Below are positions 53,294-61,019 of a stretch of 64,000 bases of DNA, piece by piece (position 1 is the first letter of the stretch; every line of letters starts with the position of its first letter). This DNA is from an uncultured Bacteroidales bacterium (GTDB lineage: Bacteria > Bacteroidota > Bacteroidia > Bacteroidales > Paludibacteraceae). The stretch spans positions 1-64,000 of the forward strand of contig CAMJJT010000007.1 of assembly GCA_946406195.1 (NCBI GenBank), given 5' to 3'. Under the pieces are notes generated by a model. The model saw only the letters and a program-made list of their open reading frames with translations, had not been told where the DNA came from and did not search any database. The position numbers and the translations under genes are program-made.

Positions 53294-53311
53294 GAAAAAG
53301 TTAACTTTTTC
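53294..53311. terminator. perfect 18-base palindrome, possible weak terminator
   Basis: GAAAAAGTTAACTTTTTC lies between der and the next promoter. It has a T-run but no loop and low GC, so terminator or protein-binding site are both possible. Confidence 0.4.
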
Positions 53312-53319
53312 GTAAAATA

Positions 53320-53351
53320 TTTGCATATATGCAAAAAAAGTAGTAACTTTG
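53320..53351 (+). promoter_or_regulatory. promoter of the FAH-like-porU-porV run with -33 palindrome
   Basis: TTTG (53320-53323) opening TTGCATATATGCAA (53321-53334), 20 bases, TAACTTTG (53344-53351). Confidence 0.88.
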
Positions 53352-53370
53352 TGCGCTTTTTGTAGGGTTT

Positions 53371-53898
53371 GTGAAAATAATCGGCTTTATATATCATAAC
53401 AGCAGTGCGGAGATGGTGCTGAAAGGCGACAGTTGTTTGCTCAACGGGCGCAAACCGTTCTTTATGCCGGAAGGGGCAAGCGAGATAGGAATGACGCCTT
53501 GTTTGATCCTTCGTGTGAGCCGTTTGGGCAAAGAGATAGCGCCTAAGTTTGCGAACCGTTACTACGATGCCTTTGCCCCGGGGGCAGACTTCATTGCGAT
53601 GGACAAAGCCCGTGAAGCCCAACAACAAGGCAAGCCGTGGACCCAAGCCCTCACTTTTGACTACTCGCTGGCACTTGGAGAATGGACGGAGGTAAAGAGT
53701 GAAGGAATGAAAGAGTTAATGAGTGAACTCATCCTCTCACCCGAAGAGGCGATCGTGGAAGCAAGCCGCGTGATGACCATCCGGCAGGGAGACCTCATCT
53801 ACATCCAAGCCAAGCAAGCACCACGAATGGTACAAAAAGAAGAAATCATACGCGTCACTATTGACGGAGAAGATAAATTATACTGCAAAATCAAATGA
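53371..53898 (+). CDS. fumarylacetoacetate-hydrolase-like small protein
   Basis: 175 residues from a GTG start 20 bases after the -7 box. KIIGFIYHNSS...KPFFMPEG resembles the opening of FAH/acylpyruvase-type proteins (NYxxH...PxFFMKP). The protein is shorter than catalytic members (above 200), and the usual metal-binding E-x-E region seems replaced (CLILRVSRLGKEI). It may therefore be a non-catalytic relative. porU starts on its stop codon (4-base overlap), implying coupled expression with type IX secretion genes. Confidence 0.68.
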   Translation: MKIIGFIYHNSSAEMVLKGDSCLLNGRKPFFMPEGASEIGMTPCLILRVSRLGKEIAPKFANRYYDAFAPGADFIAMDKAREAQQQGKPWTQALTFDYSLALGEWTEVKSEGMKELMSELILSPEEAIVEASRVMTIRQGDLIYIQAKQAPRMVQKEEIIRVTIDGEDKLYCKIK

Positions 53899-56800
53899 GA
53901 AAAATTCTATCCATAGTATTGGTACTGATGTTGAGCGTCTCGATGAGCGCAGGCATCCATAGTTACGTAGAACAATCCGTACTGAGTGAAGGACACTGGG
54001 TGAAGATTCGTGTCAGTGAGTCCGGTGTATGCCGCATGAGCTTTGCAGAACTGCGCAATGCGGGTATTGACCCCGCGCAAGTTCGCGTTTACGGATTCGG
54101 AGGAGGTATGTTGGCGCAGGACTTTCGCAAAGCGAAGATTGACGACCTGCCGCAAGTACCGGTATTCGTAGGGAATGACTACATTCTCTTTTGGGTGCAG
54201 GGTCCGATCAGTTGGACTTACAACACAGCCGTTTCTCCGGCGCGCTTTACGCATACACGAAATACCTATTCCAATTACGGGTACTATTTCCTGACGGATA
54301 ACGTAGGTGAACCTTTGGCTCCGACTGAGCAAGCCGCTATCAGCGGTACGCCGACCGAGGTGACGAGTTATCTCCATTACCAAGTGCATGAGAAAGACTC
54401 GGTGAACCTCATCGATCGTTCGGGTGTATCGGGAGGCGGACGTGAGTTCTACGGCGAGCAGTTCAATGCGGGTCAGAAACGTACGTTCTCCTTCTCCACC
54501 CCCAACGCAATCGAGGGTCAGAACAGCCGTGCGTACATTGACGTAGCCGGATTTGCTCCCGTGGTTTCCACCTTCCGCAGCTCTTATAACGGCAAAAACG
54601 GAACCGCTAACATTGCTAAAAAGAAAGACTACTCTTTCGGAGAAGTAGGCTATATCAACACCACCGCTCCTTCGACCGTCAGCAAACAGGATATTCAGTT
54701 GACCTACTCATGCAGCACCTCGGGTGCTTTGGGATGGTTGAACTATATTGAGTTGACTACGCCCAGTACGCTCACGATGACCGGCAGTTGGATGCCTATC
54801 CGTACGGACGTGAACTTCAAGACCTCCACACCGGTACGTTTTCACCTGAGCGGAGCAGACGAAGCGACGCAAGTATGGGATATCACGAACTTAGGAGCTA
54901 TCACTCGCATGCCGACGACGTTCATCAACGATGAGCTGCTATGGACCGGTACGCAGGAAGACGGCGTGCATGAGTACGTGGCGGTGAATACCAAAGGCAG
55001 CAAATGGGTGACAGCAACCATCATAGGCGCGGTGAAGAACCAAAACCTGCATAGCCTCAAGAACATCGACTATGTGATCATCTGCCCGGAGGGTTACGAG
55101 GAGGTGAGTGCAGACCTGGCAAAAGCACACGAGCAGAAACAGGGAATCACATGGGCAGTAGTGACCGACCAACAGGTATATAACGAGTTCTCCTCCGGCA
55201 CGCCGGATGCTACCGCCTACCGATGGTTGATGAAAATGCTGTACGACCGTGCTAACGGAAACAGCATTGCTGCTCCTCGTTGGCTTCTTCTGATGGGACA
55301 CGGTACGTTTGATAACCGCAAACTGCTTGTGAACTCCGGAACGAACCTGCTCTTATGCTATGAGGCAAAGAACTCAACCAACGAGGTGAACGCGTATGCC
55401 TCGGATGATTATTTTGCTTTCCTCGATGACAATGAGGGCGAGTCCGATGCAATGGGTACGATGGATATCGGCGTGGGTCGTTTGCCGGTAAATAACTTGG
55501 AGGAAGCACGTACTACGGTAGATAAGATCATCCAATACATGACGAACCCCAATCCGGGCAAATGGAAGAACCAACTCGTATATTTAGCCGATGACGGCGA
55601 AGCCGGTACGCATACCGAGACCTCGGAGATAAGCGCGGAGATGATCCGGTTGGCGAACCCTGATTTTGTGGTACATAAGATTTTCCTTGATGCCTATCCG
55701 CAGGAGACGAACGCCAGCGGAGAGAGTTATCCGCAGGCTAAGAACCGCTTGGATAATCTCCTCAAGAACGGCTGCTTGTTCTTCGATTATTCGGGTCATG
55801 GAGGATATAACAACATCACCAGCGAAGCGATACTGACCCTGCGTGACGTAGAGACGATGCACAACACCAATCTGGGTTTCTGGCTCTTCGCTACCTGTAA
55901 CTACGCGGAGTTCGACACCGGTAAGCGCTGTGCAGCCGAGTCGGCGGTGCTCAACCCCAACGGCGGTGCAATCAGTATTTTAGCTGCTACGCGTACGGTG
56001 TATGCCTCGCAGAACAACAACCTCAACCGCAGTGTATGTGAGCAGCTCTTTAAACATGAGACCACTTTCCATTACGACGCGACTTTAGGCGAAGCTATCC
56101 GCAAAGGAAAGAACAAACTGGGCAACGATTCCAATAAACTGCCTTACGTACTGCTCGGCGACCCTGCTTTAAGACTGAACTACCCTACCGATTATTTCGT
56201 ACAGACCACCACGAAGATCGACACACTCAATGCTCTGAGCGTGCAGCACGTAGAGGGACAAATCATTGATGAGGACAGCGTGGTGGTCAGCAATTTTGAG
56301 GGAACTGTGAATATCACGATCTATGATAAGATACAAGTGATCCCGACCCGCGATAACGATGATTACGGAGACGAACCGCGCGTGGTGAACTATCTGGATT
56401 ACCCGAACACGCTCTTCTCCGGCTCCACAGCCGTCAAAGAAGGACGATTCGAATATACTTTCATGGTTCCCCGAGATATCCGCTATAACTTTGGCAACGG
56501 ACGTATAGTCTATTATGCCAAGACCGTAGACAGTCTGGAGACCGCAGAGGGCGTAGGTCACTTCGAGGACTTCATTATCGGCGGAACGGGTTCTATTCTC
56601 ACAACCGACACGACCGGACCGGAGATGAAGATTTATCTCAACACTCCTGCATTCGTGGACGGAGGAAAGACGTATGCTACCCCGCGGTTCTACGCCGACT
56701 TAGCTGACTCCAGCGGAATCAATACAGCGGGATCGGGTATAGGACACGACCTCCTTCTCATCGTGGATGATGACGCCAAACAGACCTATATTCTCAATGA

Positions 56801-57248
56801 TTACTTCACGGCAGCCGATAACAGCTATACGGAGGGTCAGGTGAGTTACATGATGGAGAAAATGGCGAACGGACCTCACAGTCTGGTCTTCCGCTCATGG
56901 GATTTGCTCAATAACAGCAGTTCGCAGAGTCTGAACTTTATTGTCGAAGCCGGAATCGATCCCTCTATCTACTCTGTGACAACCTACCCCAACCCGGCTC
57001 GCGCACAGAGCGTAGTGAACTTCATTGTTCAATACGACCAGCCGGATGAGTTAATCAGTACCGAGGTATATCTGTACAACACCGCGGGACAACTGATCTG
57101 GCGGCAAACACAAGGAAACCCCGACCAAGTGACAATCAACTTAGCACAAATGAACCTCGGAGCAGGTATCTATATTTATAATGTCAAAATAAAATCCCCC
57201 ACCAGTGGTAGCAGTACCGCTGCGGGCAAAATCATTGTAACCAAATAA
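53895..57248 (+). CDS. porU: type IX secretion system sortase PorU
   Basis: 1117 residues. Signal peptide (ILSIVLVLMLSVSMSAG), N-terminal domains, then a gingipain-like C25 peptidase: GHG with His635 (DYSGHGGYNN) and catalytic Cys668 (FATCNYAEF). The C-terminal 80 residues are a type A sorting-like domain (TYPNPARAQSVVNF, YNTAGQLIW, GIYIYNVKI). PorU cleaves C-terminal sorting domains of cargo at the cell surface and joins them to A-LPS (family knowledge). porV follows at once. Confidence 0.95.
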   Translation: MRKILSIVLVLMLSVSMSAGIHSYVEQSVLSEGHWVKIRVSESGVCRMSFAELRNAGIDPAQVRVYGFGGGMLAQDFRKAKIDDLPQVPVFVGNDYILFWVQGPISWTYNTAVSPARFTHTRNTYSNYGYYFLTDNVGEPLAPTEQAAISGTPTEVTSYLHYQVHEKDSVNLIDRSGVSGGGREFYGEQFNAGQKRTFSFSTPNAIEGQNSRAYIDVAGFAPVVSTFRSSYNGKNGTANIAKKKDYSFGEVGYINTTAPSTVSKQDIQLTYSCSTSGALGWLNYIELTTPSTLTMTGSWMPIRTDVNFKTSTPVRFHLSGADEATQVWDITNLGAITRMPTTFINDELLWTGTQEDGVHEYVAVNTKGSKWVTATIIGAVKNQNLHSLKNIDYVIICPEGYEEVSADLAKAHEQKQGITWAVVTDQQVYNEFSSGTPDATAYRWLMKMLYDRANGNSIAAPRWLLLMGHGTFDNRKLLVNSGTNLLLCYEAKNSTNEVNAYASDDYFAFLDDNEGESDAMGTMDIGVGRLPVNNLEEARTTVDKIIQYMTNPNPGKWKNQLVYLADDGEAGTHTETSEISAEMIRLANPDFVVHKIFLDAYPQETNASGESYPQAKNRLDNLLKNGCLFFDYSGHGGYNNITSEAILTLRDVETMHNTNLGFWLFATCNYAEFDTGKRCAAESAVLNPNGGAISILAATRTVYASQNNNLNRSVCEQLFKHETTFHYDATLGEAIRKGKNKLGNDSNKLPYVLLGDPALRLNYPTDYFVQTTTKIDTLNALSVQHVEGQIIDEDSVVVSNFEGTVNITIYDKIQVIPTRDNDDYGDEPRVVNYLDYPNTLFSGSTAVKEGRFEYTFMVPRDIRYNFGNGRIVYYAKTVDSLETAEGVGHFEDFIIGGTGSILTTDTTGPEMKIYLNTPAFVDGGKTYATPRFYADLADSSGINTAGSGIGHDLLLIVDDDAKQTYILNDYFTAADNSYTEGQVSYMMEKMANGPHSLVFRSWDLLNNSSSQSLNFIVEAGIDPSIYSVTTYPNPARAQSVVNFIVQYDQPDELISTEVYLYNTAGQLIWRQTQGNPDQVTINLAQMNLGAGIYIYNVKIKSPTSGSSTAAGKIIVTK

Positions 57249-57289
57249 GCCTATGAAGCATATCGCTGAATGAAATTAACTCAAAGAAA

Positions 57290-57343
57290 CTAGAACATCT
57301 AGACTTTCTAGAACAACTAGACTATCTAGGACAATTAGAAAAA
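57290..57343 (+). repeat. tandem array, 9-base unit (CTAGAACAT type), porU-porV spacer
   Basis: Six nonamers in perfect phase: CTAGAACAT, CTAGACTTT, CTAGAACAA, CTAGACTAT, CTAGGACAA, TTAGAAAAA. Each contains TAG. The surrounding 57249-57373 holds nothing else recognisable. Confidence 0.92.
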
Positions 57344-57373
57344 ATAAAACAAAAATAAACAATAATAAATCGA

Positions 57374-58606
57374 ATGAAAAAAATTCTTATTTCTCTCGCA
57401 GCCGTTTTATGCGTATCGTTAAGCGTCAAGGCTGCCGATGACACGATGAACCCGCTGATCACAGCTATGCCTTCTATGTCCATTGCACCGGATGGTCGCG
57501 CTGCCGGTATGGGTGACCTCGGTGTAGCTACGGAAGCGGATTTTAACTCTCAGTATTGGAACCCCGCCAAGTACGCTTACATGTACTCGAAAGGCGGTAT
57601 TACCGCTAACTACACACCTTGGCTTCGTTCGTTGGTAGGCGATATCGACCTCGCTTACCTCGCCGGATTCTACAACTTCGGTGACCTCGGAGGAGGTATC
57701 GGTGCTTCGTTCACCTATTTCTCAATGGGTGATGTCCAACTGATGGACGCAGACAATGTGGACAGAGGTACGGTTCGTCCGAATGAATGGGCATTGGACC
57801 TAAGTTATTTCCGTAAGTTGCATGAGTACGTATCTATGTCGGTAGCTTTGCGTTTCCTCTATTCGGATCTTAACAACGGTCGTGCGCAAACACAGGAAAA
57901 CATTCATGCCGGATGGACGATGGCTGCTGACCTTGGTATCTACTATCGTCAACCGATTGAGTTACCGATGGGAACCAGTCATTTCAGTTTAGGTTTCACC
58001 CTCAAGAACCTTGGTGGTAAGATCTCCTATTCGGATGACATCAGCAATTTTATTCCTACCAGCATGAATATCGGTGTAGGTTACGAGTTGCCTTGCGACA
58101 AGTATAACTTCCTTACCTTCAATATCGAGGCTAATAAACTGTTAGTACCCAGCCGTAAGTCAACCTATACAAACCGTGAGACAGCTGCTCATCCGGAATT
58201 GTGGAATGATGATGGTACGCCTACTGATCCTTCCAACCTTGATACATGGCAAATGAGCACACAGGCTTATTCGGCTATCAACTCGGCAAAGGGTTGGTTC
58301 CAGTCGTTCAACGATGCTCCGGGCGGTGCTGCCGAGGAGTTCAAAGAGGTACGCTGGGGTGCAGGTATTGAGTATAGTTACAACAAGCAGTTCTTTGCAC
58401 GTATCGGTTATAGCTACGAGAACTTCTACAAAGGAAACCGTAACTACGTTACTCTCGGTGCCGGATTCCACCTCTCTATCGTAACGCTGGATATCTCTTA
58501 TTGCGCAGCGTTGGCATCGTCTAACCCGCTCAATAACACCATGCGTTTCACGCTTGGTTTCGACCTCTACGGAATCAAGGACCTTGTTAACAACAGAAAG
58601 AAATAA
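57374..58606 (+). CDS. porV: type IX secretion outer-membrane protein PorV
   Basis: 410 residues. Signal peptide MKKILISLAAVLCVSLSVKA, then a FadL-like 14-strand barrel (PDGRAAGMGDLGVATEADFNSQYWNPAKYAY, GYSYENFYKGNRNYVTLGAGFHL). PorV carries cargo from the type IX translocon to PorU. The C-terminal strand ends LGFDLYGIKDLVNNRKK. Confidence 0.95.
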   Translation: MKKILISLAAVLCVSLSVKAADDTMNPLITAMPSMSIAPDGRAAGMGDLGVATEADFNSQYWNPAKYAYMYSKGGITANYTPWLRSLVGDIDLAYLAGFYNFGDLGGGIGASFTYFSMGDVQLMDADNVDRGTVRPNEWALDLSYFRKLHEYVSMSVALRFLYSDLNNGRAQTQENIHAGWTMAADLGIYYRQPIELPMGTSHFSLGFTLKNLGGKISYSDDISNFIPTSMNIGVGYELPCDKYNFLTFNIEANKLLVPSRKSTYTNRETAAHPELWNDDGTPTDPSNLDTWQMSTQAYSAINSAKGWFQSFNDAPGGAAEEFKEVRWGAGIEYSYNKQFFARIGYSYENFYKGNRNYVTLGAGFHLSIVTLDISYCAALASSNPLNNTMRFTLGFDLYGIKDLVNNRKK

Positions 58607-58636
58607 CGAGTTAACGAGTTAACGAATGAAGGAATT
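58604..58636 (+). repeat. tandem array, 8-base unit (TAACGAGT), spans porV stop and ispF start
   Basis: TAACGAGT (the TAA is the porV stop), TAACGAGT, TAACGAAT, GAAGGAAT: the ispF ATG lies across the third and fourth units and the first residues MKEL are repeat-derived. Confidence 0.85.
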
Positions 58637-59120
58637 AATGAGAATCGGCTTTGGATATGATGTACATCAATTCGCCCCTAACCGCAAGTTGTGGTTAGGG
58701 GGAATTGAGGTGCCGTACGATCGCGGTTTGCTCGGTCATTCGGACGCGGATGTAGTGATTCACGCGCTCTGCGATGCCCTGTTAGGAGCAGCAGCTATGC
58801 GTGACATCGGTTATCATTTCCCGGACACCAAAGGCAACGAATACGAGGGTATAGACTCCAAAATTCTCCTTCGTCGAACAATAGAACTGATTCGGAATGC
58901 CGGATACGGGTTAGGAAACTGCGACATCACTATCTGCGCGCAAGCTCCTAAACTGAATCCGCATATCGAAGCGATGCAGGCTTGTCTGGCTGAAGTGATG
59001 GGGGTAGAATTAAATCAAGTCAGTATCAAAGCTACTACAACAGAACATCTCGGCTTCGTAGGCCGTGAAGAAGGAATTGCTGCTTATGCGGTTGCTCTTA
59101 TTCATTCCATTTCTATATAG
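58626..59120 (+). CDS. ispF: 2-C-methyl-D-erythritol 2,4-cyclodiphosphate synthase
   Basis: 164 residues. RIGFGYDVHQF (metal Asp and His), GHSDADVVIHALCDALLGA, HFPDT and ATTTEHLGFVGREEG are IspF signatures. Isoprenoid synthesis by the MEP route. The start at 58626 adds MKEL before the usual MRIGFGYD; the ATG at 58638 is an equally good start. Confidence 0.95.
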   Translation: MKELMRIGFGYDVHQFAPNRKLWLGGIEVPYDRGLLGHSDADVVIHALCDALLGAAAMRDIGYHFPDTKGNEYEGIDSKILLRRTIELIRNAGYGLGNCDITICAQAPKLNPHIEAMQACLAEVMGVELNQVSIKATTTEHLGFVGREEGIAAYAVALIHSISI

Positions 59121-59415
59121 CGTACTACAGATGATTGGTCATCCGTACGTAGCAGAGACCGATGGTCCCTACACCCGCTATGTTCTAACCGACAGCACGA
59201 CGATGGAGGTATATGAGACGACGGACTCCGTGCTCATCGTGCTGACTGCTTGCGCACCGCAGTGTTCTTCGTGCGCGCGTATATATAATAAGGAGGGTAA
59301 GTTACTGAGCGCTCCTCAGTCCCCTACTCCTTCGATTTTCCCTCTTGCACATATTGAGAACGGTCGGATTATCTGGACCGACAATGACACATGGAACTAC
59401 CAATCTACCTTGTAG
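59086..59415 (+). CDS. small secreted protein of unknown function
   Basis: 109 residues from the ATG at 59086, which gives a hydrophobic leader (MRLLLFIPFLYSVLQMIG). A start at 59065 adds seven residues. The body has TDSTTMEVYETTDSVLIVLTAC and a cysteine cluster CAPQCSSC. Faint likeness to DUF3256-type proteins, not enough for a name. It overlaps ispF by 35 bases and aroK by 25 bases, and appears to be a real coupled gene rather than a shadow since it carries a leader. Confidence 0.6.
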   Translation: MRLLLFIPFLYSVLQMIGHPYVAETDGPYTRYVLTDSTTMEVYETTDSVLIVLTACAPQCSSCARIYNKEGKLLSAPQSPTPSIFPLAHIENGRIIWTDNDTWNYQSTL

Positions 59416-59936
59416 GCTACATGGGAGCGGGCAAAACGACCGCAGGAAGACTGCTGGCAGAGAAACTCGGCTGGCATTTTGTGGATTTGGACGATGCTTT
59501 CGCGCAGATTCATGGATATACTACCGCAGAGTATATCCGTACGTTTGGCATCGAGGAATTTCGCAAGAAAGAGAAATATGTGGTGGAGGATTTGGCAGAC
59601 CAAGTGCCTTATGAACATGTTATCTATGCAACCGGAGGTGGCTATCCTTGCTGGGAGGATAATATGGATTGTCTGCGGGAACTAGGTACCAGTATTTATA
59701 TTCGGTGGAAGCCCGAGCATTTAGCTAAACGACTCAGCCTGACAGATTTGAGTGAACGACCGGTACTTCAAGGACGTACAGAAAAGGAGCTACTCTCTTT
59801 TATAGCTCCCCAACTCGAAGCGCGTGAGCCGTTTTACAGCCAAGCGCATCATATTCTCGATGTAGAAATCTGCGATGAGCAGTCCGATGAACGGATAGCC
59901 GACGCTTTATTTCGATTTATACGCGAGCGCATATAG
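59391..59936 (+). CDS. aroK: shikimate kinase
   Basis: 181 residues. P-loop GYMGAGKTTAG (9-19), DLDD near residue 33, the RxxGxxxFR-like RTFGIEEFRKKE, GGGYPCW, and RPVLQG lid. Phosphorylates shikimate in aromatic amino-acid synthesis. Last gene of the run starting at 53371. Its 3' end overlaps the convergent sufE gene by 30 bases. Confidence 0.93.
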   Translation: MELPIYLVGYMGAGKTTAGRLLAEKLGWHFVDLDDAFAQIHGYTTAEYIRTFGIEEFRKKEKYVVEDLADQVPYEHVIYATGGGYPCWEDNMDCLRELGTSIYIRWKPEHLAKRLSLTDLSERPVLQGRTEKELLSFIAPQLEAREPFYSQAHHILDVEICDEQSDERIADALFRFIRERI

Positions 59937-60332
59937 TTTTATTTGCTTCAACATAGCGGCAACGCCGTTACTGCGTGTAGGACTGAGGTGCTCACGCAAT
60001 CCGATGCGGTCAATGAAATACAAATCAGCATCAACTATTTCATTCGGTGTATGTCCGCTCAATACGGTTAAGAGCAATGCCACGATGCCTTTCACTAACA
60101 ATGCATCGGAGTCACCTTTTAGCCAAAGCTTGCCGTCCTCAAAAGAGCAGGTGAACCAAACCGTGGACTGGCAGCCGTCAATCTTGTTACGGTCGATTTT
60201 CTCCTCCTCCGGCATCGGGTTCTTCTTCAGCTCATTGGCATAATCAATGATGAGTTGATAGCGATCCAACCAATCATCGAACGCCTCGAACTCCTCAATG
60301 ATCTCATCTTGTATCTCGTTGATCTCTTTCAC
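59907..60332 (-). CDS. sufE: SufE-family sulfur acceptor
   Basis: 141 residues. DGCQSTVWF with the active-site Cys (near residue 54), LVKGIVALLLTVLSGHTPNEI and GLREHLSPTRSNGVAAML are SufE signatures. Accepts sulfur from a SufS-type cysteine desulfurase for Fe-S cluster assembly. It follows ftsE by 18 bases, and no suf genes are near. Confidence 0.92.
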   Translation of the reverse strand: MKEINEIQDEIIEEFEAFDDWLDRYQLIIDYANELKKNPMPEEEKIDRNKIDGCQSTVWFTCSFEDGKLWLKGDSDALLVKGIVALLLTVLSGHTPNEIVDADLYFIDRIGLREHLSPTRSNGVAAMLKQIKLYALAYKSK

Positions 60333-60350
60333 TTCTTCAGTCCTTTCTGC

Positions 60351-61019
60351 TTATACTCCTTCTTTAATCTCTCCGTCCGCAAACACCCATTTCTTACCCG
60401 GGTACAATTCCGGCCAAAAGCGATTATGGGTTGACATCAGGATGGTGATACCAGCCTGCGAGATCGAGTACAGCAGATCCATGATCTCCTGCCCTGTCTC
60501 GCTATCCAAGTTACCGGTTGGCTCATCCGCCAGAATCAACTCCGGATAATTGAGAAGCGCACGCGCGATCACCACACGTTGCTGCTCTCCTCCGGATAAT
60601 TCATAGGGTTTCTTATAAGCCTTCGTATCCATGCCTACCTGACCGAGCACTTCTTTCACATGCGCTTCCATCAGCCGTTTGTCCTTCCATCCGGTGGCAC
60701 GCAGCACAAAGAGCAAATTCTCCGCCACAGTACGGTCGGTAAGCAATTTATAATCCTGAAAAATAATTCCCAAACGGCGACGCAGATAAGGCAACTTACG
60801 ACGAGGTATCTTCGTTAAATCATAATCCAGCACTTTTGCTTGGCCTGCCGTAATAGGAAGCGCACCGTAGATCGTCTTCATCAGACTGGATTTACCGCTA
60901 CCTACCTTGCCGAGCAGATAGATCATCTCGCCGTTCTCCACATGCAGATTTACGTCATGCAGCACAATCTGGTCTGCCTGACGTATCTCTACATTCGTAT
61001 AATCAATTAAAACTGCCAT
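60351..61019 (-). CDS. ftsE: cell-division ABC ATPase FtsE
   Basis: 222 residues. Walker A GKVGSGKS (near residue 37), ABC signature LSGGEQQR, Walker B LILADEPTGNLD and the switch His in STHNR. The arrangement fits FtsE, which with FtsX controls peptidoglycan hydrolases at the septum. ftsX is not adjacent. Its ATG shares one base with the stop of the DUF349 gene (TAATG). Confidence 0.88.
   Translation of the reverse strand: MAVLIDYTNVEIRQADQIVLHDVNLHVENGEMIYLLGKVGSGKSSLMKTIYGALPITAGQAKVLDYDLTKIPRRKLPYLRRRLGIIFQDYKLLTDRTVAENLLFVLRATGWKDKRLMEAHVKEVLGQVGMDTKAYKKPYELSGGEQQRVVIARALLNYPELILADEPTGNLDSETGQEIMDLLYSISQAGITILMSTHNRFWPELYPGKKWVFADGEIKEGV

Noticed and set aside
53294..53311. strong terminator after der
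   Set aside because: The palindrome is loop-less and AT-rich, so it is listed only as a weak candidate.
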